A stretch of 38,356 bases of DNA from Nitriliruptorales bacterium (GCA_024637135.1 JAGXFT010000186.1:1-38356), one strand, 5' to 3'. Positions 16,283-25,158 are shown, counted from the first letter of the stretch. The notes: generated from the letters alone by a model not told the origin. A program made the numbers and translations.

Positions 16283-17005
16283 TCAGGCTGCCGTCCCCAG
16301 CAGGGGCGGCAGCACGAAGATCATCAGCGTCGACCACGTGACGTGGGTGATCATGGGTGCCAGGATCCCCCCGGTGACGCGGCGCTGGAGTCCGACCAGG
16401 ATGCCCAGCACGAGTGCGGCGAACACCAGCATCGCGTTGCCGGTCGCCAGCGTCGCGACGGCGTAGACGATGGCCGAGATCGTCACTGGCCGCCATCGGC
16501 CGATGGCGGCGAACAACGCACCGCGGAAGAACAACTCCTCGGCCACGCCGTTGAGGACGGTGATCGCCAGCACCACGGGCAGCCGGGCGAAACGGGCATG
16601 GTCGAGCACGTCGACCACCAGGTCACGCAGCAGGGGCAACTGGGCGACGAGCAGTGCCCCGACGGAGAAGACCGCGACGGCGACCAGCCCCACCAGCAGG
16701 GGCTGGACGATCGGACGCGTCAGCCGGTCGCCGTCGGGCAGTCGCATCCACCCGAGGTGCAGCGGCCCGGACGACAACGACCCGACGACCCACACCGCCG
16801 CCAGCGCGGACGTGGACCACACGAACGTCGGGTCGCCGGGCGGGAGACGGAGCGAGTAGCCGAGCAGGGCCGCACCGACGAGGACGGTGATGCCGGCCAC
16901 CACGCGCCGACGCCGGAACTCGTGGTCGGGCTGCTGGTGGTCGCGGGGGACGGATTCGACCAACGAGTTGCGGAGCAGCCGCTCGACCCGTGCGATGACA
17001 TCCAT
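16283..17005 (-). CDS. CPBP-family intramembrane protein (putative CAAX protease-like)
   Basis: This 240-residue membrane protein has about six to seven spans and the CPBP/Abi motifs: GVAEELFFRGAL with Glu156, Glu157 and Arg161, and PMITHVTWSTLM with His221. Motif 2 (usually FxxxH) reads YAVAT, so one expected metal ligand is Thr; related actinobacterial proteins show the same pattern. Activity as a metalloprotease is therefore uncertain. The ATG has no ribosome site but lies 6 bases after a TACCGT hexamer, suggesting a leaderless transcript. It is a single gene flanked by the hairpin above and an esterase gene. Confidence 0.85.
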   Translation of the reverse strand: MDVIARVERLLRNSLVESVPRDHQQPDHEFRRRRVVAGITVLVGAALLGYSLRLPPGDPTFVWSTSALAAVWVVGSLSSGPLHLGWMRLPDGDRLTRPIVQPLLVGLVAVAVFSVGALLVAQLPLLRDLVVDVLDHARFARLPVVLAITVLNGVAEELFFRGALFAAIGRWRPVTISAIVYAVATLATGNAMLVFAALVLGILVGLQRRVTGGILAPMITHVTWSTLMIFVLPPLLGTAA

Positions 17006-17011
17006 GCGACG

Positions 17012-17017
17012 ACGGTA
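17012..17017 (-). promoter_or_regulatory. -10 element for a leaderless CPBP transcript
   Basis: TACCGT on the minus strand ends 6 bases before the ATG at 17005, so transcription would begin at or next to the start codon. No -35 match is seen. The rest of the gap up to the esterase stop (17018-17166) shows no gene or clear site. Confidence 0.4.
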
Positions 17018-17166
17018 GCCAGCGGCTCCGGCCGGTCGTCCGCGCCGGTGGCCGCGGCCGGGTCAGCCCATGACGACCGCCGGAGAGCATGCTTCCTCCC
17101 CCACATCGTGCGCGGGACGAACGCATCGGGGTGCCACCGGGATCGCGGGTCCCAGGTCCGTCGAGG

Positions 17167-18195
17167 TCAGGGCTGGAGGCGCTCGGCGAGGTGGCGGATC
17201 GCCAGGGGGTAGCGGTACTCGATGCCGGAGTGGGTCGCGTCGAAGAGTTCGAAGTGGGTCGGTTCGACCCCGATGTCGACCAGTTCGTCGCGCACCGCGG
17301 TCGTCCCCAGGTCCAACCAGAACTGGTCTCGGGTCCCGGCGTCCAGCCAGATCGCCCGCAGCCCCCGCAGCGCGTCGGCGTGTCCGGCCACCATCCGGAC
17401 CGGATCCCACTCGAGCCACCGTGCCCAGACGTCGTCGACCAGCCGACCGTTGGCGTCGAAGGGCAGGTGGACGGTGCCGTCCGGATCGGCCGACCAGCAC
17501 GCCGCCATCGCCCAGGTCATCACCAGCATGTCGTCGTTGGGTCGGCTGCCGTGGGGGCGCGCGTTCCAGTCGGACCAGAAGTGCTCCCATGACCCCTCGT
17601 GGTCGTCGCGCAACGCTCGCGCCACCGATCGGAACTCGCCCGCGAAGCAGGTTTCGAAGAGCGAATCACCGGCGTGGCTGGCCAGTGCGCCGAACACGTC
17701 GGGGCGGAGCATCGGGGTGATCAGGGCGCCGTAGCCACCCGAGGACTTCCCGGCGATGCCACGGTTCGCGGCGTGGGGCAGCGTCGCGTGGTGGGCGTCG
17801 ACGAAGTCCACGACCTCGTCGCACAGGTAGGTGTGGTAGTCGCCGACCGCCGGCGAGTCGACGAACTGGCTGCCACCGAGCGAGGTGTGGCAGTCGACGA
17901 AGGCGAGCCGGACCGGCGGGTGGCCGTCGTCGACCATCGCCTCGTCGAAGCGTTCCAGGGCGCTCGGGCGCAGGGGCGGACGTGACCGCCAGCCCTCGAC
18001 CCGCCCCGTGAATCCCTGGATGACGTAGATCGTGGGCGTCGCCTGGTCGGGCTCGACGTGCGGCGGCGTCAGCACCCACAGCGGTCGCGCCGTCGGGTCC
18101 CCCAGCGGGTTGTCCGCGAGCACGTCGCTGGTGATCACGTGCTCGTCGAGACGACCGCGCAGCGGACCGCCCCACGGTGTCGTCAACGTCAGCAT
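17167..18195 (-). CDS. Putative esterase (esterase D/EstA-like alpha/beta hydrolase)
   Basis: This 342-residue alpha/beta hydrolase has the nucleophile elbow GKSSGGYGAL (Ser151 in G-x-S-x-G), a likely acid in LDAGTRDQFWLD and a likely His in ATHSGIEYRY near the C-terminus. It also has IYVIQGFTG near residue 57, as in PF00756 putative esterases. No signal peptide is evident. The ATG at 18195 is chosen because GGAGGT lies 5 bases upstream; a start at 18240 would overlap ctaG. It follows ctaG by 31 bases on the same strand and may be co-transcribed with the oxidase operon, but no functional link is apparent. The substrate is unknown. Confidence 0.83.
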   Translation of the reverse strand: MLTLTTPWGGPLRGRLDEHVITSDVLADNPLGDPTARPLWVLTPPHVEPDQATPTIYVIQGFTGRVEGWRSRPPLRPSALERFDEAMVDDGHPPVRLAFVDCHTSLGGSQFVDSPAVGDYHTYLCDEVVDFVDAHHATLPHAANRGIAGKSSGGYGALITPMLRPDVFGALASHAGDSLFETCFAGEFRSVARALRDDHEGSWEHFWSDWNARPHGSRPNDDMLVMTWAMAACWSADPDGTVHLPFDANGRLVDDVWARWLEWDPVRMVAGHADALRGLRAIWLDAGTRDQFWLDLGTTAVRDELVDIGVEPTHFELFDATHSGIEYRYPLAIRHLAERLQP

Positions 18196-18226
18196 CGTCA
18201 ACCTCCGAGCTCGATGTCGCGGGTGC

Positions 18227-19129
18227 CTACGAACCTCCACCGGAGTCGAGGGTGGCCAGCCGTGAAGGCCGACCGGGCACCGACCCCGGGCCGTCGTCGG
18301 TGGTGTCCAGGGCCTGCAGCCACCGGACCAACAGGGTCAGCGCGACCCCCACGTACACGACGCTGCCGGGGATCCACATGATCACCCCGGCGAGGTGCTG
18401 GTCGGCCAGCGCGGTCAGCCCCCACTGCTCCGTGGTGGTGTACGAGGGGTACCAGGGCTCGTTGGCGAAGGTCAGGAGCGCGGACAGGAACACGCCCTGC
18501 ATGGCCGTGGCGAAGACGACCAGCACGCCCAGTCCCGGGGCCACCCGATGGGCACCGCCCCGTGCGCCCACCACGACTCGCCACAGCACCACGCCGGTCA
18601 CGACGAATGACACGTGCTCGAGGACGTGGAGCGCCTCCGATGCCAACGCGGCCTCGTACAGCACCGCCGAGTGCCACCCCCACACCACCAGCAGGTGGGC
18701 GAGCCAGGCCACCACCGGTGCTCCCCACCATGCCAGCCGCCGACTGACCGGTCGGACCCCGCGACGCAGCGCCACGGTGGCACGTCGCAGTCCCGGCGGA
18801 CTGCCCCGCAGCAGCACGCTCGACGGTGCGGCCAACGCGAGCAGGGGCGCCACGACCAGCAGCAGCAGGACGTGCTGAACCATGTGTGCTGACGCCAACG
18901 ACCCGGCAACGGCCTCCAGGGGGGACACCAGCGCCACCAGCAGGACCACGAGGGCCCCGCCGAACAGCCGGTCGCGACGACGGTCCCGTGGTCGCCGCCC
19001 CGCCTCGCGGCCGCGCCGGTACGCCCACATCGTCGCAAGGAGCAGCCCCAGCAGCACGGGATCGACGTTCCACGCCTGCCACGCGTCGTGGGGGGCGACA
19101 GGTGCCCCGGCGTGGGCGACCACGAGCAT
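18227..19129 (-). CDS. ctaG: Cytochrome c oxidase assembly factor CtaG (Caa3-type)
   Basis: The 300-residue protein has about seven membrane spans and the features of the CtaG_Caa3 family: WNVDPVLLGLLLATMWAYRRG near the N-terminus in parts, SAHMVQHVLLLLVVAPLLAL, HVLEHVSFVVTGVVLWRVV, and LADQHLAGVIMWIPGS. These proteins help assemble the copper centre of caa3-type oxidases, which matches the upstream ctaC-ctaDE genes. Start 19129 has GAGG 9 bases upstream. An ATG at 19147, overlapping the stop of the preceding gene, is the alternative and adds six residues. Confidence 0.88.
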   Translation of the reverse strand: MLVVAHAGAPVAPHDAWQAWNVDPVLLGLLLATMWAYRRGREAGRRPRDRRRDRLFGGALVVLLVALVSPLEAVAGSLASAHMVQHVLLLLVVAPLLALAAPSSVLLRGSPPGLRRATVALRRGVRPVSRRLAWWGAPVVAWLAHLLVVWGWHSAVLYEAALASEALHVLEHVSFVVTGVVLWRVVVGARGGAHRVAPGLGVLVVFATAMQGVFLSALLTFANEPWYPSYTTTEQWGLTALADQHLAGVIMWIPGSVVYVGVALTLLVRWLQALDTTDDGPGSVPGRPSRLATLDSGGGS

Positions 19130-19140
19130 CGTGTCGAGCC

Positions 19141-19656
19141 TCAGCATCCGGTGAACCACAGCACGGGCAGGCCCACGAACAGCACCGACACGAACGACAG
19201 CAGGCCGAGCAGCACCCCGACGAAGGCCAACGGACGTTCGTCGCCGTCCAGGTCGGTACCTCCCGGCGGCGGACCGGGCTGCTCGAGTTCGTCCACGCGT
19301 CGGCCACCACGCCACTGCCGGTACTGCCACCTCGCCACCGCGAGGCAGCCCAGGGCAGCCACCACCGTCGCCGCGAGGGTCAGGACCACGGGTACCGGCG
19401 GGTCGAACAGCGACAGCCCGGTGCCACTGCCGGTGCAGCCCGCCTCGGCGACCAGGTAGACGAACATGAAGTGGACGAACCAGACCGTCGGCGCCGCGAC
19501 GAACATCGCCATCGCCCGCCGGGTCGCCGGGTCCGAGGCCAGGTCGACCGCCATCGGGGTGCCACTGGCCTGGGTCGTGCGACCGCCGTCCGTCTCGCCA
19601 GGGCGCGTCGCACCGTCGTCGTCGGGACGGTCGGGGTCGGACCGGTCGCTGGTCAT
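19141..19656 (-). CDS. Small membrane protein of the cytochrome oxidase operon
   Basis: This 171-residue protein has an acidic, hydrophilic first 35 residues and three hydrophobic segments (about 49-72, 88-107 and 144-168). The first includes TVWFVHFMFVYLVAEAGC. I do not recognise a named family, but similar small membrane proteins are often found beside caa3 oxidase genes. The ATG overlaps the ctaDE stop as ATGA and the stop lies next to ctaG, so it is surely co-expressed with the oxidase. A role as an accessory or subunit-IV-like protein is only inferred from position. Confidence 0.78.
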   Translation of the reverse strand: MTSDRSDPDRPDDDGATRPGETDGGRTTQASGTPMAVDLASDPATRRAMAMFVAAPTVWFVHFMFVYLVAEAGCTGSGTGLSLFDPPVPVVLTLAATVVAALGCLAVARWQYRQWRGGRRVDELEQPGPPPGGTDLDGDERPLAFVGVLLGLLSFVSVLFVGLPVLWFTGC

Positions 19657-22202
19657 GTGAGCACGGGTCCCGTGTACAGCACCCCGAAGCCGATCAGCCA
19701 CATGGCGACGGCCGCGACGTGGAACCGGACGATGTTGACCACCGGCGCGTGTGCCCGTCCGGTGTACAGGCCGCGGATCGACCAGAACAGTGCGAGGCCG
19801 AGCATGACGACCGCGGCCAGCACGATCGTCAGGTTGAACCCGGCCAGGGTCCACAGGATCGAGCCGTAGGCGTGCACGCCGCCGGTGACGTCGAGTGCGG
19901 CGATGTCCACGACCTGCACCACGACACCGGCCAGCGCGAGGCCGATCGCCGCGACCAGTCCCGCGAGGAACCGCGGTCGGGCGTTGTCGCCGAGGCGAGC
20001 GAGGGACCACCGCGCGGCCACGGCCGAGCCGGCGACCAGCGCTGCGGCGACCAGCGCCCGACCGAGCGGTGGGTCGGCCACCCCCGGCGGCGGCCAGACC
20101 GGGTTCTCCAGGCGCAGGTAGAAGTAGGACAGCAACAGGGTCGAGAACGCGATGGCGACGAACAGGATGATCAGTCCCATGCCCCAGGCGGCCACGACCA
20201 CGCTGCCACCGGCGTTGACTGGAACCCCGGTGTCGCGCTCGAACTCGGCCTCCTCCTCCTCGGTCATCGGGGCCGGGGACGGCCAGTTCCAGCCGACCAG
20301 GGCGACGACGGTGATGGCCAGTCCGATGGCGGCCCCCCACCGCAGCTTGACCAGTTCCGCCACGAAGATCAGCACGATGCCCCCGGACGCGACCAGCGGC
20401 CAGATCGAGGGACCAGCCACCCGGAAGACCTCCTGGGGGCGTCCGTCAGCGGTGCCGACGATCGCGGCCGCCCGCCAGTTCAGCGGCCAGTCGGCCAGGC
20501 GCTGGACGAAGTTCTCCAGTTCCGGTGGACCGGTGTGGAGGTCGTCCTGGTCCCACAACGGATGGCGGCTGCGCACGATCGGCAACTGTGACCAGCCATG
20601 CTCGGCGGGTGGCGACGGCACCGCCCACTCCAGCGAGTCGGCGCCCCAGGGGTTCGGGCCGGCTTCGTCCCCGTGGCGGCGGCTGCGGACCACGTTCCAG
20701 ACGAACACGCCCAAGCCGGGGATGATGACGAAGATCCCCGCGGTGGAGAGCAGGTTGAGGACGTCCCACCCCAGCCCCGCCTCGTAGGTCACCACGCGCC
20801 GGGGCATGCCGAGCAGCCCGAGCTGGTGCATGGGGAAGAAGGTGAGGTTGGTGCCGACGAACAGCAACCAGAAGTTCCACCGACCGAGCCGTTCGTCCAG
20901 CAGTCGACCGGTGAACTTCGGGAACCAGTAGTACACCCCGGCAAAGATCGGGAACGCGACGCCCCCGATCAACACGTAGTGGAGGTGGCCGACCACGAAG
21001 TAGGAGTCGTGGACCTGCAGGTCCAGCGGCACGGCCGCGGTCATGATCCCGGTGATGCCCCCGAGCACGAAGATGACCAGGAACCCGACGACGAACAGGA
21101 AGGCGGTCTTCCACTGGGGCCGGCCGAGCCAGATGGTCGACACCCATGCCACGACCTGGATGCCGGCCGGGATGCCGATGGCCATGCTGGCGGCCGAGAA
21201 GAAGGTCAACACGATCGGGGACAGGCCCGACGTGAACATGTGGTGTGCCCACAGCCCGAAGGACAGGAACCCGATCGCGACGAACGAGGCCACGATCCAG
21301 GTGTAGCCCGCGATCCGCCGCCGCGTCATGGCGGGGACGATCATGGAGACCACGCCGGTGGCCGGCACGAACTGGATGTAGACCTCGGGGTGCCCGAAGA
21401 TCCAGAACAGGTGTTGCCACAACAGGGTGCTGCCCCCGGCAGCGGTGTTGAAGAACTGGGTCCCGAACCCACGGTCGAGCTCCAGCAGCAGGTCGCCGAT
21501 GATCAGCGGGGTGAACCCGAACAGGATCATGAAGGCCATCACGAGCAGTGCCCAGGCGAACAACGGCAGTCGCGCCAGGGTCATCCCCGGGGCACGCATC
21601 TTGAGCACGCCGATGATGATCTCCAGCGCGGCGGCGATCGCCCCGATCTCGGCCACCGTCAACCCGATGATCCAGAAGTCCATCGCCTTGTCGGGCGAGA
21701 ACTCCGGCCCACTCAATGGGACGTAGGCGAACCAGCCCGCGTCGGGGACCATCTGGAACAGTGCACTGGAGTAGTACACGAGGCCGCCCAGGAGGAACGT
21801 CCAGTACCCGAGCGCTCCCAGCCGCGGGAAGGGCATCTCGCGGGTGCCCAGGATCAACGGCAGCACAAGGATCGCGAAGCCCTCGAAGATGGGCAGGATC
21901 ACGAGGAACATCGTCACGGAGCCGTGGTTGGTGAACAGTTCGTTGTAGAACTGCGGGCTGACCAGGGCCTGTTCGGGGAAGGCCAGCTGCAGGCGCATGA
22001 GGAACGAGTCGAAGCTTCCCCCCAGCAACAGGAAGAAGAACCCGGTCAGCATCAGGCGCACGCCGATCGCGTCGTTCTGGACGGCCCGCAACCTCCCCCA
22101 CAAGCCGGGCGGATCGGCCCACAGCGCATCCAGTTCCTCGTGGCTGCCGCCACGGGCGGCGGTGGGCGTGTCCCGCCGGACGCCGTCGTCGTCCATGCTC
22201 AC
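19653..22202 (-). CDS. ctaD: Cytochrome c oxidase subunit I+III fusion (CtaD-CtaE, caa3-type)
   Basis: The protein (849 residues from GTG 22202, or 847 from ATG 22196) fuses subunit I to subunit III. Numbering from the ATG, the haem a ligands are His91 (FTNHGSV) and His406, Cu-B ligands His269 with the cross-linked Tyr273 (FGHPEVY) and His318-His319 (WAHHMF), and the haem a3 ligand His404 (VGHLHY). Subunit III-like spans occupy about 600-847. It reduces O2 to water and pumps protons in the membrane. At the usual D-channel entrance GAPDMAFPRLNN this protein has GTREMPFPRLGA, so the Asp is Glu120. The GTG is preferred because GGGGA is 6 bases upstream and it overlaps the ctaC stop as GTGA. Confidence 0.92.
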   Translation of the reverse strand: MSMDDDGVRRDTPTAARGGSHEELDALWADPPGLWGRLRAVQNDAIGVRLMLTGFFFLLLGGSFDSFLMRLQLAFPEQALVSPQFYNELFTNHGSVTMFLVILPIFEGFAILVLPLILGTREMPFPRLGALGYWTFLLGGLVYYSSALFQMVPDAGWFAYVPLSGPEFSPDKAMDFWIIGLTVAEIGAIAAALEIIIGVLKMRAPGMTLARLPLFAWALLVMAFMILFGFTPLIIGDLLLELDRGFGTQFFNTAAGGSTLLWQHLFWIFGHPEVYIQFVPATGVVSMIVPAMTRRRIAGYTWIVASFVAIGFLSFGLWAHHMFTSGLSPIVLTFFSAASMAIGIPAGIQVVAWVSTIWLGRPQWKTAFLFVVGFLVIFVLGGITGIMTAAVPLDLQVHDSYFVVGHLHYVLIGGVAFPIFAGVYYWFPKFTGRLLDERLGRWNFWLLFVGTNLTFFPMHQLGLLGMPRRVVTYEAGLGWDVLNLLSTAGIFVIIPGLGVFVWNVVRSRRHGDEAGPNPWGADSLEWAVPSPPAEHGWSQLPIVRSRHPLWDQDDLHTGPPELENFVQRLADWPLNWRAAAIVGTADGRPQEVFRVAGPSIWPLVASGGIVLIFVAELVKLRWGAAIGLAITVVALVGWNWPSPAPMTEEEEAEFERDTGVPVNAGGSVVVAAWGMGLIILFVAIAFSTLLLSYFYLRLENPVWPPPGVADPPLGRALVAAALVAGSAVAARWSLARLGDNARPRFLAGLVAAIGLALAGVVVQVVDIAALDVTGGVHAYGSILWTLAGFNLTIVLAAVVMLGLALFWSIRGLYTGRAHAPVVNIVRFHVAAVAMWLIGFGVLYTGPVLT

Positions 22203-22867
22203 GGTTGGTCCCCGTCGGGACTGCGGGCATCCACCCACCGTTGGAAGTCGGCCGCGTCCTCGCTCACGACGGGCATCATCATGCGGGCGTGCTCGAGCCC
22301 GCAGAACTCCGCGCAGCGCATCTGGTGCTCGCCCTCCACGTCGGCTTGCAGGACCAGGGTGTTGACGCGTCCCGGCATCATGTCGATCTTGCCGCCCAAC
22401 TCGGGCACCCAGAAACTGTGGATGACGTCGTCGGAGGTCAGGCGCAGTTCCACCTCGCGCCCGACCGGCAGGTGCAGTTCGTCGGTGGTGCTGAACCCCT
22501 GCTCCGGATAGGTGACCTCGTAGGTCCACTGGCGCCCCACGACCTCCACGACCAACGGGTCGTCCGCGCTGGCCGCGGTGGGCAGGTCCACCATCGCGGC
22601 GATCGTGGCCCCGAACACCACGACGAGGACGATCGTGGGAGCGACCACCCCCCAGCCGACCAACCAGCGGCCGAGCCGGCGGTCGTCGGGGGCGGTGGTG
22701 GTCTCGATCGGGTCCGTGGGTTCACCACCACGTCGTCGCAGCCCGATCCCGAGCAGGACGACGAACACGCCGAACACGACCAGGCCGAGCCAGAACAGCA
22801 ACCACCACAGGTCGGCGATGGTCCCCGCGACCGGCCCCTGCGGATCCAGCGCACCGCCCGGGGTCAC
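22199..22867 (-). CDS. ctaC: Cytochrome c oxidase subunit II (CtaC/CoxB)
   Basis: This 222-residue protein has two N-terminal membrane spans (about 20-42 and 67-92) and a periplasm-side cupredoxin domain. All Cu-A ligands are visible: His150 (VIHSFWVPELGGK), Cys185, Cys189, His193 and Met196 in CAEFCGLEHARM. It accepts electrons from cytochrome c and passes them to subunit I. It has no fused cytochrome c domain, as the CXXCH motif is absent. The GTG at 22867 overlaps the stop of a possible 15-codon leader ORF. It is the first structural gene of the ctaC-ctaDE-small membrane protein-ctaG operon. Confidence 0.93.
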   Translation of the reverse strand: MTPGGALDPQGPVAGTIADLWWLLFWLGLVVFGVFVVLLGIGLRRRGGEPTDPIETTTAPDDRRLGRWLVGWGVVAPTIVLVVVFGATIAAMVDLPTAASADDPLVVEVVGRQWTYEVTYPEQGFSTTDELHLPVGREVELRLTSDDVIHSFWVPELGGKIDMMPGRVNTLVLQADVEGEHQMRCAEFCGLEHARMMMPVVSEDAADFQRWVDARSPDGDQP

Positions 22868-22911
22868 CCGACGTCTCGGGGCCGCGTGGCGGGGTTCGTG
22901 TGGTGGGCCAC
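22864..22911 (-). CDS. Possible 15-residue leader peptide upstream of ctaC
   Basis: A GTG at 22911 preceded by AGGAG at a 5-base spacing opens a 15-codon frame (MAHHTNPATRPRDVG) whose TGA overlaps the ctaC GTG as GTGA. The ribosome site here is better than any seen directly before ctaC, which suggests ctaC is translated by coupling to this short ORF. Alternatively the frame is a chance opening and the Shine-Dalgarno serves no peptide. It is too short to judge by codon use. Confidence 0.4.
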   Translation of the reverse strand: MAHHTNPATRPRDVG

Positions 22912-22939
22912 CGAGGCTCCTGTTCGATGTGGGAGGGCG

Positions 22940-22945
22940 AGCCTA
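22940..22945 (-). promoter_or_regulatory. Candidate -10 element of the ctaC operon
   Basis: TAGGCT on the minus strand fits the actinobacterial TANNNT -10 and lies 28 bases before the leader GTG at 22911. No good -35 is seen at 17-18 bases, so an activator or alternative sigma factor may be needed. Confidence 0.4.
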
Positions 22946-23231
22946 GGCAACCACGCGAACCCGGGGTGGACCGGCACGTCCAGGATCGGCTCCCGCAACA
23001 CCGGGACGTTGGCCACGGTCCCGGGCACCAGCGGTGATGACCGTCGCCAGCCAGGGCCAGTGGGTGGGAGGATCGGGCGCATCTGGCGACGAAACCGCCC
23101 GGGCGGCCGGCTCTCCTCGACGACGACCATCCACGCTCGCGTTGGGTGCGCCACGAGATCGGATGGCGCTCGGCGGGCATTGCAGGCGTCAACGTGGTTT
23201 CCTCACCTCGACCAAGCGTGGCGGTGGTGAC
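22946..23231. other. Intergenic region between ctaC operon and phosphate symporter gene
   Basis: About 290 bp separate the two divergent operons. Weak open frames run through it on both strands but have poor ribosome sites and no recognisable protein, so I treat it as non-coding control sequence. No PHO-box-like repeat or riboswitch fold was recognised. Confidence 0.4.
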
Positions 23232-24386
23232 GTGGGCAAGGACCACGCCGTGCCGCAGGCGATGGAGCCTGCGGCTGTCGGGCCACCACCGTGGCTGCGG
23301 GGGGGCCTGGTGGTCGGGTTGCTGTATGGCTTCCTGGTCGGCGTCTCCCTGCTCGAAGCCGCGATCGAGGCATTCGGTTCCGGCTTCCAGGACGGACTCA
23401 TCGAGTCGGTGAACACGCCGCTCGCCGGCTTGTGCGCCGGCATCCTGACGACCGTCCTCGTGCAGTCCTCGTCGGTGTCCACGGCCACGATCGTCGGCCT
23501 CGTCGGGTCCGGCACGCTGTCCGTGGAGGCGGCCGTGCCCATGGTGATGGGCGCCAACATCGGGACGACGGTCACGAACACCCTGGCCTCGCTGGGACAC
23601 GTGCGGCGCGTCGACGAGTTCCGACGCGCCTTCGCCGGTGCCACCGTGCACGACGTGTTCAACGTCATCACGGTGGCATTGCTGCTGCCGTTGGAGCTCG
23701 CCACCGGGGTGCTGTCGCGGACGGCCACGGTCCTGGCCGACGTGCTGGTGGACGCCGGCATCCAGGGAGGCAAGACCTCGAGCCCGATCAAGGAGGCGGT
23801 CGGGGCGCCCGCCGATGCCGTCACGGAGGCGATGTCGCGTGTGCTGAGCGGACTGCCCCTGGCCCTGGTGCTGGCGACTTCCGCCCTGGGGCTGCTGTTC
23901 GCCTGCCTGACCTTCATCACCCGCAACATGCGCCAGCTCGTGGCCCGCCGGGTCGAGGTGGCCATGAACAATGTCATCGGTCGTGGCGGTGGGCTGATGG
24001 GCATCGTCGTCGGGTTGATCGTGACGGTGCTGGTGCAGTCGAGTTCCATCACGACGTCGATCCTGGTGCCGCTGCTGGGTGCCGGTGTGCTGACCCTGGC
24101 CAACGCATTCCCGATCACCCTCGGCGCGAACGTGGGGACGACCGTCACGGCACTGTTGGCCTCACTCGCGGTGGACTCGTCCGCCGGGTTGGTCGTCGCC
24201 CTCGTGCACACGCTGTTCAACGTGGCCGGGATCCTGCTGATCTATCCTCTGCCGGCCGTCCGGCGCATCCCACTCGAGATCGCCAGACGGCTGGCCGACC
24301 AGGCGGTGCACCATCGCAGCCTGATCGTGGCCTACATCATCGGGCTGTTCGTGATCCTGCCGGTACTCGGGCTCGTGGTGTTCTGA
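23232..24386 (+). CDS. Na+/phosphate cotransporter family protein (NptA/PF02690)
   Basis: From GTG 23232 the product is 384 residues with about eight membrane spans. The two inverted repeats of the Na/Pi cotransporter family are clear, each with the QSSS motif: VQSSSVSTATIVGL at about 77-90 and VQSSSITTSILVPL at 268-281. GANIGTTVT and GANVGTTVT also repeat. It is predicted to import phosphate with sodium. The start is uncertain: ATGs at 23163 and 23262 are alternatives, and none has a strong ribosome site. A PhoU-like gene follows, and in many proteins the PhoU domain is fused to this transporter, which supports a joint role. Confidence 0.88.
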   Translation: MGKDHAVPQAMEPAAVGPPPWLRGGLVVGLLYGFLVGVSLLEAAIEAFGSGFQDGLIESVNTPLAGLCAGILTTVLVQSSSVSTATIVGLVGSGTLSVEAAVPMVMGANIGTTVTNTLASLGHVRRVDEFRRAFAGATVHDVFNVITVALLLPLELATGVLSRTATVLADVLVDAGIQGGKTSSPIKEAVGAPADAVTEAMSRVLSGLPLALVLATSALGLLFACLTFITRNMRQLVARRVEVAMNNVIGRGGGLMGIVVGLIVTVLVQSSSITTSILVPLLGAGVLTLANAFPITLGANVGTTVTALLASLAVDSSAGLVVALVHTLFNVAGILLIYPLPAVRRIPLEIARRLADQAVHHRSLIVAYIIGLFVILPVLGLVVF

Positions 24387-24442
24387 TGGCCGGTGACAAC
24401 ACCAGTCGACGCTGCAAGACTGACCTCGAAAAAGGCCCTGCC

Positions 24443-25135
24443 ATGCCACTGTTCGGATCTCGCTCGGAGCCCGAGGCGTTCGCGGCCGTCGAGCACACGT
24501 TGGCGGCGATGCTGGCCGACAACCAGACCTCGCTCGACCTCGTGCGCGCGACCCTGTTCGACGGAGCCCCGGTCGACCCTGCGCGCCAGGAGCTCCGCGA
24601 GACGGACCGCCGGGTGAACGAGGGCGAACGAGAAGTGCGGCGGTTGCTCGTCGTGCACATGGCGGTGATCGGACCGGCCGACTCGCCGGCCCTGTTGACC
24701 TACATGAGCATCGTGAAGGACATCGAACGGATCGGTGACTACGCCAAGAACCTGATGGACCTGGCGCGGATGGGGGTCGACTTCGCCGATGTCGAGGACA
24801 CGCCGGTGCTGCGACGTGACTTCGACGCCGCGGTGGACATCCTGCCCGACGCCACCGAGTCCTTCCTCGACCGCGACGGCGATCGTGCCCGTGACCTGTT
24901 GGCCCAGTGCGAGGACCTGCTGTCCATGTGCAACGACGGCGTGCGGGTCGGGGTCGGATCCGACCGCCCCGGCCACGAAGCCGTGCCCCGCGCCCTCATG
25001 TACCGCTACCTCAAGCGCGTGGTCGCCCACACGACGAACCTGCTGTCGGCCGTGGTGATGCCGGTCGACCGCCTCGACTACTTCGACGAGGCCCCCGAGG
25101 ACCGCGACCCTGAGGACGCGCCCGACCCGACCTGA
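24443..25135 (+). CDS. PhoU-like domain protein
   Basis: The 230-residue, mostly helical protein begins MPLFGSRSEPEAF with AAAGG 7 bases before the ATG. The central segment TYMSIVKDIERIGDYAKNLMD is the typical PhoU helix with the acidic/Asp metal-binding pattern (ExxxxD). It is likely a cytoplasmic regulator of the phosphate symporter encoded 56 bases upstream. An ATG at 24386, overlapping the symporter stop, would add 19 residues and cannot be excluded. Its C-terminus is acidic (DEAPEDRDPEDAPDPT). It converges on dnaE2, only 23 bases away. Confidence 0.82.
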   Translation: MPLFGSRSEPEAFAAVEHTLAAMLADNQTSLDLVRATLFDGAPVDPARQELRETDRRVNEGEREVRRLLVVHMAVIGPADSPALLTYMSIVKDIERIGDYAKNLMDLARMGVDFADVEDTPVLRRDFDAAVDILPDATESFLDRDGDRARDLLAQCEDLLSMCNDGVRVGVGSDRPGHEAVPRALMYRYLKRVVAHTTNLLSAVVMPVDRLDYFDEAPEDRDPEDAPDPT

Positions 25136-25158
25136 CGTGGTGGGCAATGCGCCCGCCC

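Noticed and set aside
16283-17005. Loss of the motif-2 His in the CPBP protein as a sign of a new inactive enzyme
   Set aside because: From memory, related actinobacterial CPBP proteins have the same YAxxT pattern, so it is a subfamily trait rather than a novelty.
22864-23154. A 96-codon minus-strand frame upstream of ctaC
   Set aside because: Only the last 15 codons have a ribosome site; the upstream part crosses the likely promoter and shows no conserved features.
25136-25158. GGGC-AATGC-GCCC as a terminator between the PhoU-like gene and dnaE2
   Set aside because: The stem is only 4 bp and no other support was found.
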